A DNA stretch of 64,000 nt from Nocardia niwae NBRC 108934 = DSM 45340. GTDB taxonomy: Bacteria; Actinomycetota; Actinomycetes; Mycobacteriales; Mycobacteriaceae. This document shows positions 33,814-40,724 of the stretch, piece by piece. The position numbers and the translations under genes were made by a program. The notes beneath the pieces were generated by a model that was not told the origin of the DNA, searched no databases, and worked only from the letters and a program-made list of their open reading frames with translations. Each line of letters opens with the position of its first letter. Within the stretch, counting starts at the first letter, position 1. The stretch spans positions 620,001 through 684,000 of the forward strand of contig NZ_BDCK01000015.1 in assembly GCF_001613465.1 (NCBI RefSeq). The letters run 5' to 3'.

Positions 33814-33829
33814 ATGAACATGTCTTCAT
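33814..33829. promoter_or_regulatory. ArsR/SmtB-type operator
   Basis: ATGAACA-TG-TCTTCAT, a 7-2-7 inverted repeat with one mismatch that fits the ATGAACA-NN-TGTTCAT type site of SmtB/ArsR metal sensors. It lies between the divergent ctpJ and nmtR starts and should bind NmtR. Confidence 0.75.
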
Positions 33830-33855
33830 TTGTTCTTGGAGTATGCTTCTCAATC

Positions 33856-34218
33856 ATGGGACACGGTGTCGAAGGCAGGGATCGCCCCGCCGCGCGCCTG
33901 GATCCCGAATCGGCCGGCCATGTGGCCACCACGTTGCAGGCGCTGGCGACGCCGAGCCGGTTGATGATCCTCACCGAACTGCGTCAGGGCCCGCTGCCGG
34001 TGAGCGCGCTCGCCGACGCCATCGGGATGGAGCAGTCCGCCGTCTCCCATCAGCTGCGGCTGCTGCGCAATCTCGGTCTGGTCACGGGCACTCGCACCGG
34101 CCGCAGCATCGTGTACAGCCTCTACGACAACCACGTCGCCCAACTGCTGGACGAGGCGATCTACCACAGCGAACACCTGCGCCTCGGGCTGGCCGACCGC
34201 CCAGAGGCCGCCGGCTGA
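33856..34218 (+). CDS. nmtR: Nickel/cobalt-sensing repressor NmtR
   Basis: A 120-aa ArsR/SmtB-family repressor. It begins MGHGVEGRDRP, the same N-terminal arm as mycobacterial NmtR, where Gly2 and His3 help bind nickel, and it continues TLQALATPSRLMILTELR, GMEQSAVSHQLRLLRNLGLV (recognition helix) and SIVYSLYDNHVAQLLDEAIYHSEH with the alpha-5 metal site. The conserved N-terminus fixes ATG 33856; earlier in-frame ATGs at 33814 and 33820 would add residues encoded by the operator itself. It regulates the divergent ctpJ. Confidence 0.93.
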   Translation: MGHGVEGRDRPAARLDPESAGHVATTLQALATPSRLMILTELRQGPLPVSALADAIGMEQSAVSHQLRLLRNLGLVTGTRTGRSIVYSLYDNHVAQLLDEAIYHSEHLRLGLADRPEAAG

Positions 34219-34293
34219 TCGTCGGAAGCCGGTCGGTAAGAACCCCTCGGCGGCCGCTCGAGTGCGTTCGGTGACCGAAGTGGAATCCGCTGC

Positions 34294-34324
34294 TTGACCT
34301 GGAGCGTACTCCAGCACTTAGTGT
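34294..34324 (+). promoter_or_regulatory. MerR-type promoter
   Basis: A -35 TTGACC (34294-34299) and a -10-like TAGTGT (34319-34324) are separated by 19 bp. The spacer holds the perfect dyad CTGGAG-CGTA-CTCCAG (34299-34314). Long spacers with a central dyad are typical of MerR-activated promoters. The cognate regulator is not adjacent. Confidence 0.7.
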
Positions 34325-34362
34325 GCGGGCGTACAGGGTTGTCCAGCGGAAGGGATCGGTTC

Positions 34363-35238
34363 ATGGAACTCGGCTTTCACGTCCCCATCTTCGATATCGA
34401 CGGCGGTACGACCGCCATCGCCGGTGAGCTGGCGCGCGTGGGCGCGGCCGCGGAGGCGTCCGGAGCGACCTGGTTGTCGTTCATGGACCACTACTTCCAG
34501 ATCGAGCCGACCGGGCTGCCCGCGGAGGCCAACATGCTGGAGGGTTACACCACCCTCGGATACCTGGCCGCGCACACTTCACGCGTCGACCTCGGTCTGC
34601 TCGTCACCGGGGTGACCTATCGCCACCCCGGCCTGCTCGCGAAGATCGTCACCACACTCGACGTCCTGTCGGGCGGCCGGGCCGTGCTCGGCATCGGCGC
34701 CGCGTGGTTCGAGCGCGAACACCACGGGCTCGGCGTGCCGTACCCGTCGACCGCCGAGCGGTTCGAGCGGCTGGAGGAGACGCTGCGCATCTGCCGCCAG
34801 ATGTGGGATCCGCAAAACAACGGGCCGTTCGACGGGAAGTACTACCAGCTGGCAGAGACGCTGTGCTCGCCGCAGCCCATCAACCGGCCGAAGGTGCTCA
34901 TCGGCGGCGGGGGAGAGCGCAAGACGCTGCGGTTGGTCGCGCAATACGGCGACGCCTGCAACCTGTTCGGTTCCTCGCCCGCGGACGTCGAGCACAAGCT
35001 CGATGTGCTGCGGCGGCATTGCGACGACGTCGGCCGGAACTATGACGACATCCGCAAGACGATCATCGCCGACAATCCGCGGCCTAGCCCGGAGAACCGC
35101 GACGAATTCGTGCGGCAGATGGCCGGTTACGCGAAACTCGGCATCGCAACCGTCATCGTCACGCCGACTACCGGCTCGCCCGCGGCGTGGATCGATGGCA
35201 TGGCGCCCGCCGTCCAGCAGCTGGCCGAACTCGGCTGA
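34363..35238 (+). CDS. LLM-class F420-dependent oxidoreductase
   Basis: A 291-aa luciferase-like monooxygenase-fold protein, a TIM-barrel enzyme class that in actinomycetes usually uses coenzyme F420. It opens MELGFHVPIFDIDGG, has WLSFMDHYFQI, LGLLVTGVTYRHPGLLAKIV, LGIGAAWFEREH and VLIGGGGERKTLRLVAQYGD, the standard LLM motif order. ATG 34363 has GGAAGGG about 8 nt upstream. Its promoter is a MerR-type element, so it is probably induced by a toxic or redox signal. The substrate is unknown. Confidence 0.88.
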   Translation: MELGFHVPIFDIDGGTTAIAGELARVGAAAEASGATWLSFMDHYFQIEPTGLPAEANMLEGYTTLGYLAAHTSRVDLGLLVTGVTYRHPGLLAKIVTTLDVLSGGRAVLGIGAAWFEREHHGLGVPYPSTAERFERLEETLRICRQMWDPQNNGPFDGKYYQLAETLCSPQPINRPKVLIGGGGERKTLRLVAQYGDACNLFGSSPADVEHKLDVLRRHCDDVGRNYDDIRKTIIADNPRPSPENRDEFVRQMAGYAKLGIATVIVTPTTGSPAAWIDGMAPAVQQLAELG

Positions 35239-35285
35239 CGAGACAGTCCGGTTTCGCGACTGGTGCGGCAGCACTGTCGCGGTGC

Positions 35286-35317
35286 GGGCCCGGATCGCTT
35301 CGCCGGATTCCGGGCCC
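35286..35317. terminator. Hairpin terminator
   Basis: GGGCCCGG (35286-35293) pairs with CCGGGCCC (35310-35317) between the convergent oxidoreductase and PF04008 genes. Confidence 0.6.
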
Positions 35318-35356
35318 AGCCGGCGATTGGCCGGGCGTGACCTCGGCGGCGCCGTT

Positions 35357-35839
35357 TCAGAGTTTGTAACCGATCTGGCGCAGCAGCTCCTTGCGAGCGG
35401 CCTGATCGCCTGCGGTCTCCACGCCGAGCGGCGCCGAACCGTCGATCACTCCGATGATTCCTCGGCCGAGTTCCGTTTCGGCGATCAGCACCTCCACGGG
35501 ATTGGCTGTGGCACAGAAGATCCCGCAGACTTCCGGAACCTGCTGGACGGCGTTGAGCACGTTGACGGGGTAGCCCTCGCGCAAGAACACGATGAACGTG
35601 TGCCCCGCCGCGATGTCGGCCGCGTTCTTGGCGGCGAGCTCGACGAGCGACTCGTCGTTGCCGGAGTGGCGTATCAGCCGCGGGCCGGAGGCCTCGCAGA
35701 ACGCCAGCCCGAAGCGCAGATGGGGACCGACCCCGACCAGCGCTTCGTGCAGGTCTTCCACGGTCTTGATGAAATGGGACTGTCCGATGACGACATTGAG
35801 ATCGTCCGGCTTGTCGATGCGTACGGCTGTCAGCTCCAC
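35357..35839 (-). CDS. PF04008 'adenosine-specific kinase' family protein
   Basis: A 160-aa compact protein of the PF04008 family, known mostly from structures and annotated as adenosine-specific kinase. It has VVIGQSHFIKTVEDLHEAL, GLAFCEASGPRLIRHSGND, the central AGHTFIVFL, and FCATANPVEVLIAETELGRG, which are the family's conserved stretches. Reaction and cellular role are poorly established, so the name should be read as a family label. It stands alone between LLM and PP2C genes; an AT-richer stretch before its start may hold the promoter. Confidence 0.82.
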   Translation of the reverse strand: MELTAVRIDKPDDLNVVIGQSHFIKTVEDLHEALVGVGPHLRFGLAFCEASGPRLIRHSGNDESLVELAAKNAADIAAGHTFIVFLREGYPVNVLNAVQQVPEVCGIFCATANPVEVLIAETELGRGIIGVIDGSAPLGVETAGDQAARKELLRQIGYKL

Positions 35840-35946
35840 AGCGACATACTGCGCGCCGACCTCGCCGATTCATAGCATTTGAGTATTTATTTTCCTCGCG
35901 TCGCGAACGGTTGAACTCGTCCCGCTCGCGCGGTCGGGCGCACCGG

Positions 35947-36699
35947 CTAACCGTTGCGGGAGGGCAGGTCCACGACCAGCGCGGTGGCGTTGTCTCTTCC
36001 TCCGGCCAGGAGCGCTGCGTCCACCAGAGAGTTGGCGATCACGGGAGCCGTGTCGCCCTCCGCGAGCATCGCCTTGACGGCGGCGATGCCGAGCGGCTTG
36101 TGCACGCCGTCGGTGCTCAGCAGCAGCCTGCCCGTGCTCGACCCGGTCGCGGCGTACCCGATGTGGTCCGGCCGGACGGTGCGGGCCGAGGTGGTGACCA
36201 GATGTGCCATGCGTGCGGTGGGAACGCGCCCGCGGGCCCGGTACAACTCGGCGACGGTGTGGTCGGTGGTGATCTGATGCAGTACTCGTCCATTCCAGCG
36301 GTAGGCGCGACAGTCGCCGACCCACGCCACCTCGCAGGGCCCATCCGGTCGGCCGGCGGCGGGCAGGACCGCGACCACGAGCACGGCGTCGGCCGACTCT
36401 TCCGGGACCTCCCGCAGCAGCTCTTCCTGTGCCGCGAGGATCCCCGCTCGTGCCCCGTCGCGGGCTCCGGCCCGTGCCGCCGCGGCGGCGACCGTGCGGG
36501 CCGCCCTGGCACCGAGCAGATGGTCGCCGACGCCGTCGGCGACGACGAACGCCGTCGCTCCGGTCAGCGCGTCGGTCTCGATCGCGACCGCGTCGGCGTT
36601 GATGGATCGTGACGCGCGCCGGCTGGCGGAAGCGCCCATGGTTCCGCCCATCCAGGATGTCTCGATCCGCGGCATGCTCGCGGTGGTACCGGTGTACAT
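35947..36699 (-). CDS. PP2C-type serine/threonine protein phosphatase
   Basis: A 250-aa metal-dependent phosphatase. PP2C motifs appear in order: FVVADGVGDHLLG (metal-binding Asp), VAWVGDCRAYRW, LLLSTDGVHKPL and GGRDNATALVVDL. It has no membrane segment, so it should act on cytosolic phosphoproteins, for instance kinase substrates of the Pkn type. ATG 36699 is chosen because GAGGAG precedes it by 8-9 nt; a longer frame to 36747 has no such site. It is a single gene. Confidence 0.88.
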   Translation of the reverse strand: MYTGTTASMPRIETSWMGGTMGASASRRASRSINADAVAIETDALTGATAFVVADGVGDHLLGARAARTVAAAAARAGARDGARAGILAAQEELLREVPEESADAVLVVAVLPAAGRPDGPCEVAWVGDCRAYRWNGRVLHQITTDHTVAELYRARGRVPTARMAHLVTTSARTVRPDHIGYAATGSSTGRLLLSTDGVHKPLGIAAVKAMLAEGDTAPVIANSLVDAALLAGGRDNATALVVDLPSRNG

Positions 36700-36980
36700 C
36701 AAGCGGGTCTCCTCGGGGGTGGGCTGAACAGTGCTGCCGACCAGCACCCATCAAGGACACCGCATCAGTATTTGGGCTTGGCGAGAGCCAGTTGTGGTAA
36801 CACTGAGAATTCGCTCTCGATCAGGTCACGGCCGGTGTCGCGGTGCTCGCCGCTTACCTATCGTTGCCCGGCCCAGCTTCGACGGTGGCTGCCCGAGGCC
36901 GAGTTCCCCGGCAACCGTGATCGGGCGGCGCGATTTTCGAGGCCCGGCATTGCCGGCGGCAACGGCCACGGTCGGTGCGC
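36700..36980. other. Intergenic region, no gene recognised
   Basis: This stretch must hold the PP2C promoter. Open frames on both strands show no recognisable protein features. The next 90 bp hold a ligase remnant. Confidence 0.5.
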
Positions 36981-37072
36981 GGCCTCCAGCCGGCGCAAGT
37001 CCTTACGCAGGATCCTGCCGGTGACGGATTCCAGGGTGGCATCGACGAAGGCGACGCGGCGGACGCCGGTGC
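36981..37072 (-). pseudogene. Acyl-CoA synthetase remnant (C-terminal motif only)
   Basis: About 31 minus-strand codons read GTGVRRVAFVDATLESVTGR then ILRKDLRRLEA. The string VTGRILRKDLR matches the C-terminal A10 motif (V-T-G-K-I-L-R-K) of AMP-forming acyl-CoA ligases, with the catalytic lysine replaced by arginine. Nothing of the remaining 450 or so residues is present. It lies just downstream of a TetR gene. Confidence 0.6.
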
Positions 37073-37088
37073 CTTGATCGTGGCGTGA

Positions 37089-37661
37089 TCATGGTGCCTC
37101 GAGTTGGATCTGGAGCAGGTCGCGGAGCTGTTCGTAGGTGCGGTTGAGGGGTGTGATGCTGTGGTCTGCGATCGACATCATGACTGCGCCCTCGATCGCC
37201 GCGATTGTCGTGGTCGCCAGGCTCTGGGCTGTCCGGGCGGGTACGCCCTGTGCGATGGCTTTCTCGGCCAAGTGGTGTTCCCAGCGCCGGAATGCCCGGC
37301 TGGATACTTCTCGGGCGCCGGGTGCTTCGCTTCCGCCGTATGCCGCGGCGGCGATCGGGCATCCGGACTGGTAGTCGCTGGTAACCAGCACCCATTTCCA
37401 ATACTCGGCGAAGGCCTGCAGCATTTCCTGCGATGACAGCGTCTCGGCCATCTGCTCGATCATCTGCTCGATCCAGGCCCCCGCGGTCCGGACGGACTCC
37501 TCGATCAACTCGGTCTTTCCGCCGGGAAAGTGCTTGTAGATCGATTGCCGTGCGGTGCCGCTGCGCTCGAGCAGGTCGGCCACCCCGGTACCTGCCACCC
37601 CTCGACGTCGGATCAGCTCGATCGCGCTCTCGATCAAGCGCCGTCGCGCATCCGCGGCCAT
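37089..37661 (-). CDS. TetR-family regulator (LmrA/YxaF-like)
   Basis: A 190-aa repressor with the HTH GVADLLERSGTARQSIYKHF (near residues 26-45) and a C-terminal half of the LmrA/YxaF type (SGCPIAAAAYGGS, AFRRWEHHLAEKA). GAGAGG lies just before ATG 37661. Two TAGACCAT-type sites lie in the 504-bp gap to the divergent MFS gene, resembling the TAGACC/GGTCTA operators of LmrA-type repressors. It probably represses itself and formerly a diiron-oxygenase-like gene, and perhaps now the MFS pump. Confidence 0.87.
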   Translation of the reverse strand: MAADARRRLIESAIELIRRRGVAGTGVADLLERSGTARQSIYKHFPGGKTELIEESVRTAGAWIEQMIEQMAETLSSQEMLQAFAEYWKWVLVTSDYQSGCPIAAAAYGGSEAPGAREVSSRAFRRWEHHLAEKAIAQGVPARTAQSLATTTIAAIEGAVMMSIADHSITPLNRTYEQLRDLLQIQLEAP

Positions 37662-37713
37662 GAGCCTCTCTTCCCTCAGTACAGGTGATCCAGCCTAGCG
37701 GCGAGCCGGTGAG

Positions 37714-37729
37714 TAGACCATTCGGTGCT
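37714..37729. promoter_or_regulatory. TetR operator-like site, half copy
   Basis: TAGACCATTCGGTGCT, sharing TAGACCAT-Y-CG with the better site at 37786-37803. It is 53 nt upstream of the TetR start. Confidence 0.4.
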
Positions 37730-37785
37730 CTTGATGGATCCGCTGCGCGGGAATGTCCTGAAGGATGGGCGACACCTGGCTTGCG

Positions 37786-37803
37786 ATAGACCATCCGTTC
37801 TAT
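37786..37803. promoter_or_regulatory. TetR operator-like inverted repeat
   Basis: ATAGACC-ATCC-GTTCTAT, a 7-4-7 inverted repeat with one mismatch, between the TetR gene and the broken oxygenase-like gene. The form fits LmrA/YxaF-type operators. Confidence 0.6.
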
Positions 37804-37858
37804 TAGCCTAATTTTAGCGTTACACGTAGTAACAGAAAATGTCCGCGAGGAGAGACCG

Positions 37859-37961
37859 ATGACGATCGAGGGGAACCAGACCGGGGCCCGGTGTTGATGT
37901 CGTCGACAAGGCTCGGGCGTACGCGGACAAGCTGGCGCTGCTGTCGGAGGGGTCGGTGCAC
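37859..37961 (+). pseudogene. 5' remnant of a diiron-oxygenase-like gene
   Basis: A good ribosome site (GAGGAGAG) precedes ATG 37859, but the frame stops after 12 codons. In another frame the sequence continues GVDVVDKARAYADKLALLSE then GSVH. From memory this resembles the start of AurF-type diiron oxygenases of mycobacteria and nocardiae. Homology ends at about 37961. One frameshift plus loss of everything downstream marks it as dead. Its promoter and operator are still present. Confidence 0.5.
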
Positions 37962-38165
37962 CCACCACCCGCTACCGATCCGAACCCCCGCCGCGCGCCG
38001 GCGTGATCTTGGCGTTCCTGCAAAAACCGGTGCTGTCGCGGAATTGAGCCGCCGCCAGCACCCCGTGGCTGTCGGCCCGCGGTGGCCGATCGTCGTGCCT
38101 GGGCGTGCCGGCAGCCACCCCTTTCCGAGCTGGCTCGCATTGCAATGACGAGGAGTCGATTTCCC

Positions 38166-39785
38166 ATGCCCCACTCATCTGTCGCGGAACCGGCCGCACC
38201 GGCAGCGCACCCCGCAGTCCCGAGAGCGCGGGAGCGGTGGCCGGCGCTTGTCGTCATCTGCGTTGCGGAATTGCTCGTGGTGCTCGACAACACTGTCGTC
38301 AACGTCGCGTTGCCGTCGCTGGGTGTGCAGTTGCACGCCGGCTTCAGCGGTTTGCAGTGGGTTGTCGATGCCTACACGCTCGCCTTCGCGGGCTTGCTGC
38401 TGGCGTTCGGCCATCTCGGAGATCGCTACGGCCGCCGCACGGTGATGATGCTCGGACTGGCCGGCGTCGCCGTCATGTCTCTGGGTGGCGCATTGGCGAC
38501 CGACCTGGGTCAGGTGATTGCCGCCCGCGCCGCTATGGGAGTATTCGCCGCCGCCGTATTTCCCGCGACGCTGGCGCTGATCATCAATATCTTCACCGAT
38601 ATCAGGGAACGGACCGTCGCCATCGCGGCGTGGACGGCGATGGCCGGCTTCGCCATCGCGATCGGGCCCACCGCAGGCGGCTGGCTACTCGAGCGCTTCT
38701 CCTGGCACTCGGTCTTCTGGGTCAACGTCCCCGTCGCCGCCATCGTCCTGGTTCTTGCCCGGCTCCTGGTCCCCGAGTCCAAGGCCGCGCACACCGGCAG
38801 GCTCGACGTCATCGGTATCGCCCTCTCACTACTGAGCGTCACCAGCTTGGTGTGGACCATCATCGCCGCGCCGCATCAGGGCTGGCTTTCTCCGACCAGC
38901 CTGACCGGCTTCGTCTCCGCCGTGGTCTGCTTCGCGATGTTCGTCCGATGGGAATTGCGCACTGCCTCACCCGTGCTGAACATGACCCTGTTCCGGATCC
39001 GGCGGTTCTCCCTGCCCGCGCTGGCGATCGCGGTCGGCTACTTCTCCATGTTCGGATTCCTGTTCATGATCACCCAGTACTTCCAGGGAGTGATGGAGCT
39101 ATCGCCGCTGCAATTCGGGTTGCACTCGCTGCCGTTCGCCGCGTCCATAGCCATCGGCGCCCCATTGGCCACGCTGATCGCCCAGAAGATCGGCACCACC
39201 GCGGTCATCGTCCTCGGTCTGGTGGTGATGAGTGCCGGGATGTTCATCGCCGGGCAGGTGAAAGTGGAGACACCGTATGTCGGTCCCGTGCTCGTCTCGA
39301 TGGTGCTGATGGGCCTAGGGCTGGCGATCGTGCAGGGCCCGGCGACCGAATCGATCATGTCCTCGGTCGCCCTCGACGAAGCGGGAGCCGGCTCGGCGGT
39401 CAACGACACCACCCGCGAAGCGGGCGGAACTCTCGGCGTCGCGGTGCTCGGATCGATCGTGGCATCGGTGTACACAACAAAAATCGGACCGCGCATCGAT
39501 GCCATACCCGACTTCCTGATGACCCCGAACGAGAAGAGCTTCGCCCGCGAAAGCGTAATCGCCGTACTCGAAATGATTAAGCGCCCTACGAACCCTGCCT
39601 TCACCCAGCAGAAGGCCGACCTGATCTACGCGATGAAATCCGCGTCCATGGAGGGGTTCCAGCTCGCATCCTACGTCACGGTTTCGGCGTCGCTGATCAT
39701 CGCAGTTGCCATCGCCGTCTTCCTGCCATGGAAACCCACCGCCGACTCCATGCTCCTGGTCTGGAAAGAGAAGTCCAAGCCATGA
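38166..39785 (+). CDS. DHA2-family MFS drug exporter
   Basis: A 539-aa EmrB/QacA-type proton-drug antiporter with about 14 hydrophobic segments. The first helix motif LLVVLDNTVVNVALPSLG and the loop motif FGHLGDRYGRRTVM are typical, as is the mid-protein motif C region AIGPTAGGWLLERFSWHSVFWVNVP. GAGGAG lies 11 nt before ATG 38166. It is divergent from the TetR gene, although the remnant oxygenase start lies between them. The last residues run directly into a poorly coding stretch. The substrate is unknown. Confidence 0.93.
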   Translation: MPHSSVAEPAAPAAHPAVPRARERWPALVVICVAELLVVLDNTVVNVALPSLGVQLHAGFSGLQWVVDAYTLAFAGLLLAFGHLGDRYGRRTVMMLGLAGVAVMSLGGALATDLGQVIAARAAMGVFAAAVFPATLALIINIFTDIRERTVAIAAWTAMAGFAIAIGPTAGGWLLERFSWHSVFWVNVPVAAIVLVLARLLVPESKAAHTGRLDVIGIALSLLSVTSLVWTIIAAPHQGWLSPTSLTGFVSAVVCFAMFVRWELRTASPVLNMTLFRIRRFSLPALAIAVGYFSMFGFLFMITQYFQGVMELSPLQFGLHSLPFAASIAIGAPLATLIAQKIGTTAVIVLGLVVMSAGMFIAGQVKVETPYVGPVLVSMVLMGLGLAIVQGPATESIMSSVALDEAGAGSAVNDTTREAGGTLGVAVLGSIVASVYTTKIGPRIDAIPDFLMTPNEKSFARESVIAVLEMIKRPTNPAFTQQKADLIYAMKSASMEGFQLASYVTVSASLIIAVAIAVFLPWKPTADSMLLVWKEKSKP

Positions 39786-40011
39786 AGAGGGGGCCGGATG
39801 CTGTCATGGAAAACCTGACTACCGCAGATCAATTCGATGCGGTCCGCACAGGATCCGGCCTCGGCAGCACTGCCGCCGCCTGCCTCGCTGCGGCAGCCCA
39901 ACGGTGGTTCTGCCGGTCGGCGTCCAGGTGATGGCCGTGGAAGACATGCGCAAGCGCGCGCAGCATACGGGTTCTCCGCACGCCTTCTTTCCGCCCTCAT
40001 GGAGCGCTCGC
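39786..40011. other. Poorly coding stretch, possible decayed gene
   Basis: An ATG at 39782 overlaps the MFS stop and opens a 49-codon frame containing QFDAVRTGSGLGSTAAACLA, faintly like the FAD-binding start of a GMC oxidoreductase (FDAVVVGSGFGGS). No intact gene follows, and the call is weak. Confidence 0.25.
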
Positions 40012-40148
40012 TCACTGAGTCCGACCGGCTCCGAGCATCGTGTTCACTGCGGCGGTGACATCCAGAGCGGGGTCGAGGGTGGCGGCGCGTAATCCGGCCG
40101 TGGCCATCTCCAGGATGCAGTCGACCCTGGGGTCCACGTCGAACGGCG
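40012..40148 (-). pseudogene. TetR regulator remnant (C-terminal tail)
   Basis: About 44 minus-strand codons read FDVDPRVDCILEMATAGLRA then ATLDPALDVTAAV and stop at TGA (40012-40014). The pattern fits the end of a TetR ligand domain. No HTH lies upstream; instead, 3 bp beyond the break, an oppositely oriented transporter tail begins. Confidence 0.45.
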
Positions 40149-40150
40149 GG

Positions 40151-40485
40151 GTGCCTTTCGCGGTGGCGGCAGGCGCGGGATGGGGCGCTTACATCGTGTG
40201 CGGAGCCGTGGCCGGCAAGCACACCGCCGGACACGACGGATTGGCGTCGGCCATGGGACTCGGCGCGCTGCTCGCCTGATCGGTGTTGCTTGCGTAGCAC
40301 ACGGCCGAACTGGTCGACCCCAGCTTCCTGCCGGGGCCGCGGCGCCGGCCGTCCATGCGGCGCAGTGGTTCGGTATCGGCTCGGTGATTCTGGCGTGCGC
40401 CGGATCGGCGCGGGGCTCCCGGGACGACGGCACGGCGCGGTGTGCCGAAATGGCGGTGTCCAGCGCGGTAGACAAAGCCACCTGA
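40151..40485 (+). pseudogene. EamA/RhtA-type transporter remnant
   Basis: Three plus-strand pieces in different frames resemble the second half of an EamA-family (DMT) exporter: FAVAAGAGWGAYIVCGAVAG up to a stop at 40277-40279, LVDPSFLPG near 40310-40333, and HAAQWFGIGSVILACAGSAR at 40354-40413. Spacing between the pieces is far too short for the real protein, so it carries internal deletions and frameshifts. The N-terminal half is absent. Confidence 0.6.
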
Positions 40486-40724
40486 TTTTCCGGATGTCGC
40501 CCTCGCGCACGTGTCTGCGTCGCCGCTGCCGACAGGCATGATGACTAGGCATAATGCATTCCGGCGATGGCGATTTCGATAGATCGGGAAGTCGGCGGTG
40601 ACGTAGACAACAGACGAAACTCGGTGGAATTCCCCGCCTTACCGGCGGGTACGTGATCGAATGCTCTGCAACTGACGTCTAGAACCCGTTGTGACGCGTC
40701 GCGGGTTCGGGAATCCGGGAGGTT
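40486..40724. other. Upstream region of the 498-aa gene
   Basis: No gene is seen. The region is less GC-rich around 40540-40620 and probably holds the promoter of the following gene. Confidence 0.4.

Noticed and set aside
32428..34218. A long plus-strand frame joining the antisense of ctpJ to nmtR.
   Set aside because: Only the last 120 codons match NmtR; the rest is complementary to the ATPase gene.
39782..39931. A 49-codon plus-strand frame overlapping the MFS stop.
   Set aside because: There is only a faint likeness to an FAD-binding start, with no continuation; it is reported as a doubtful region, not a gene.
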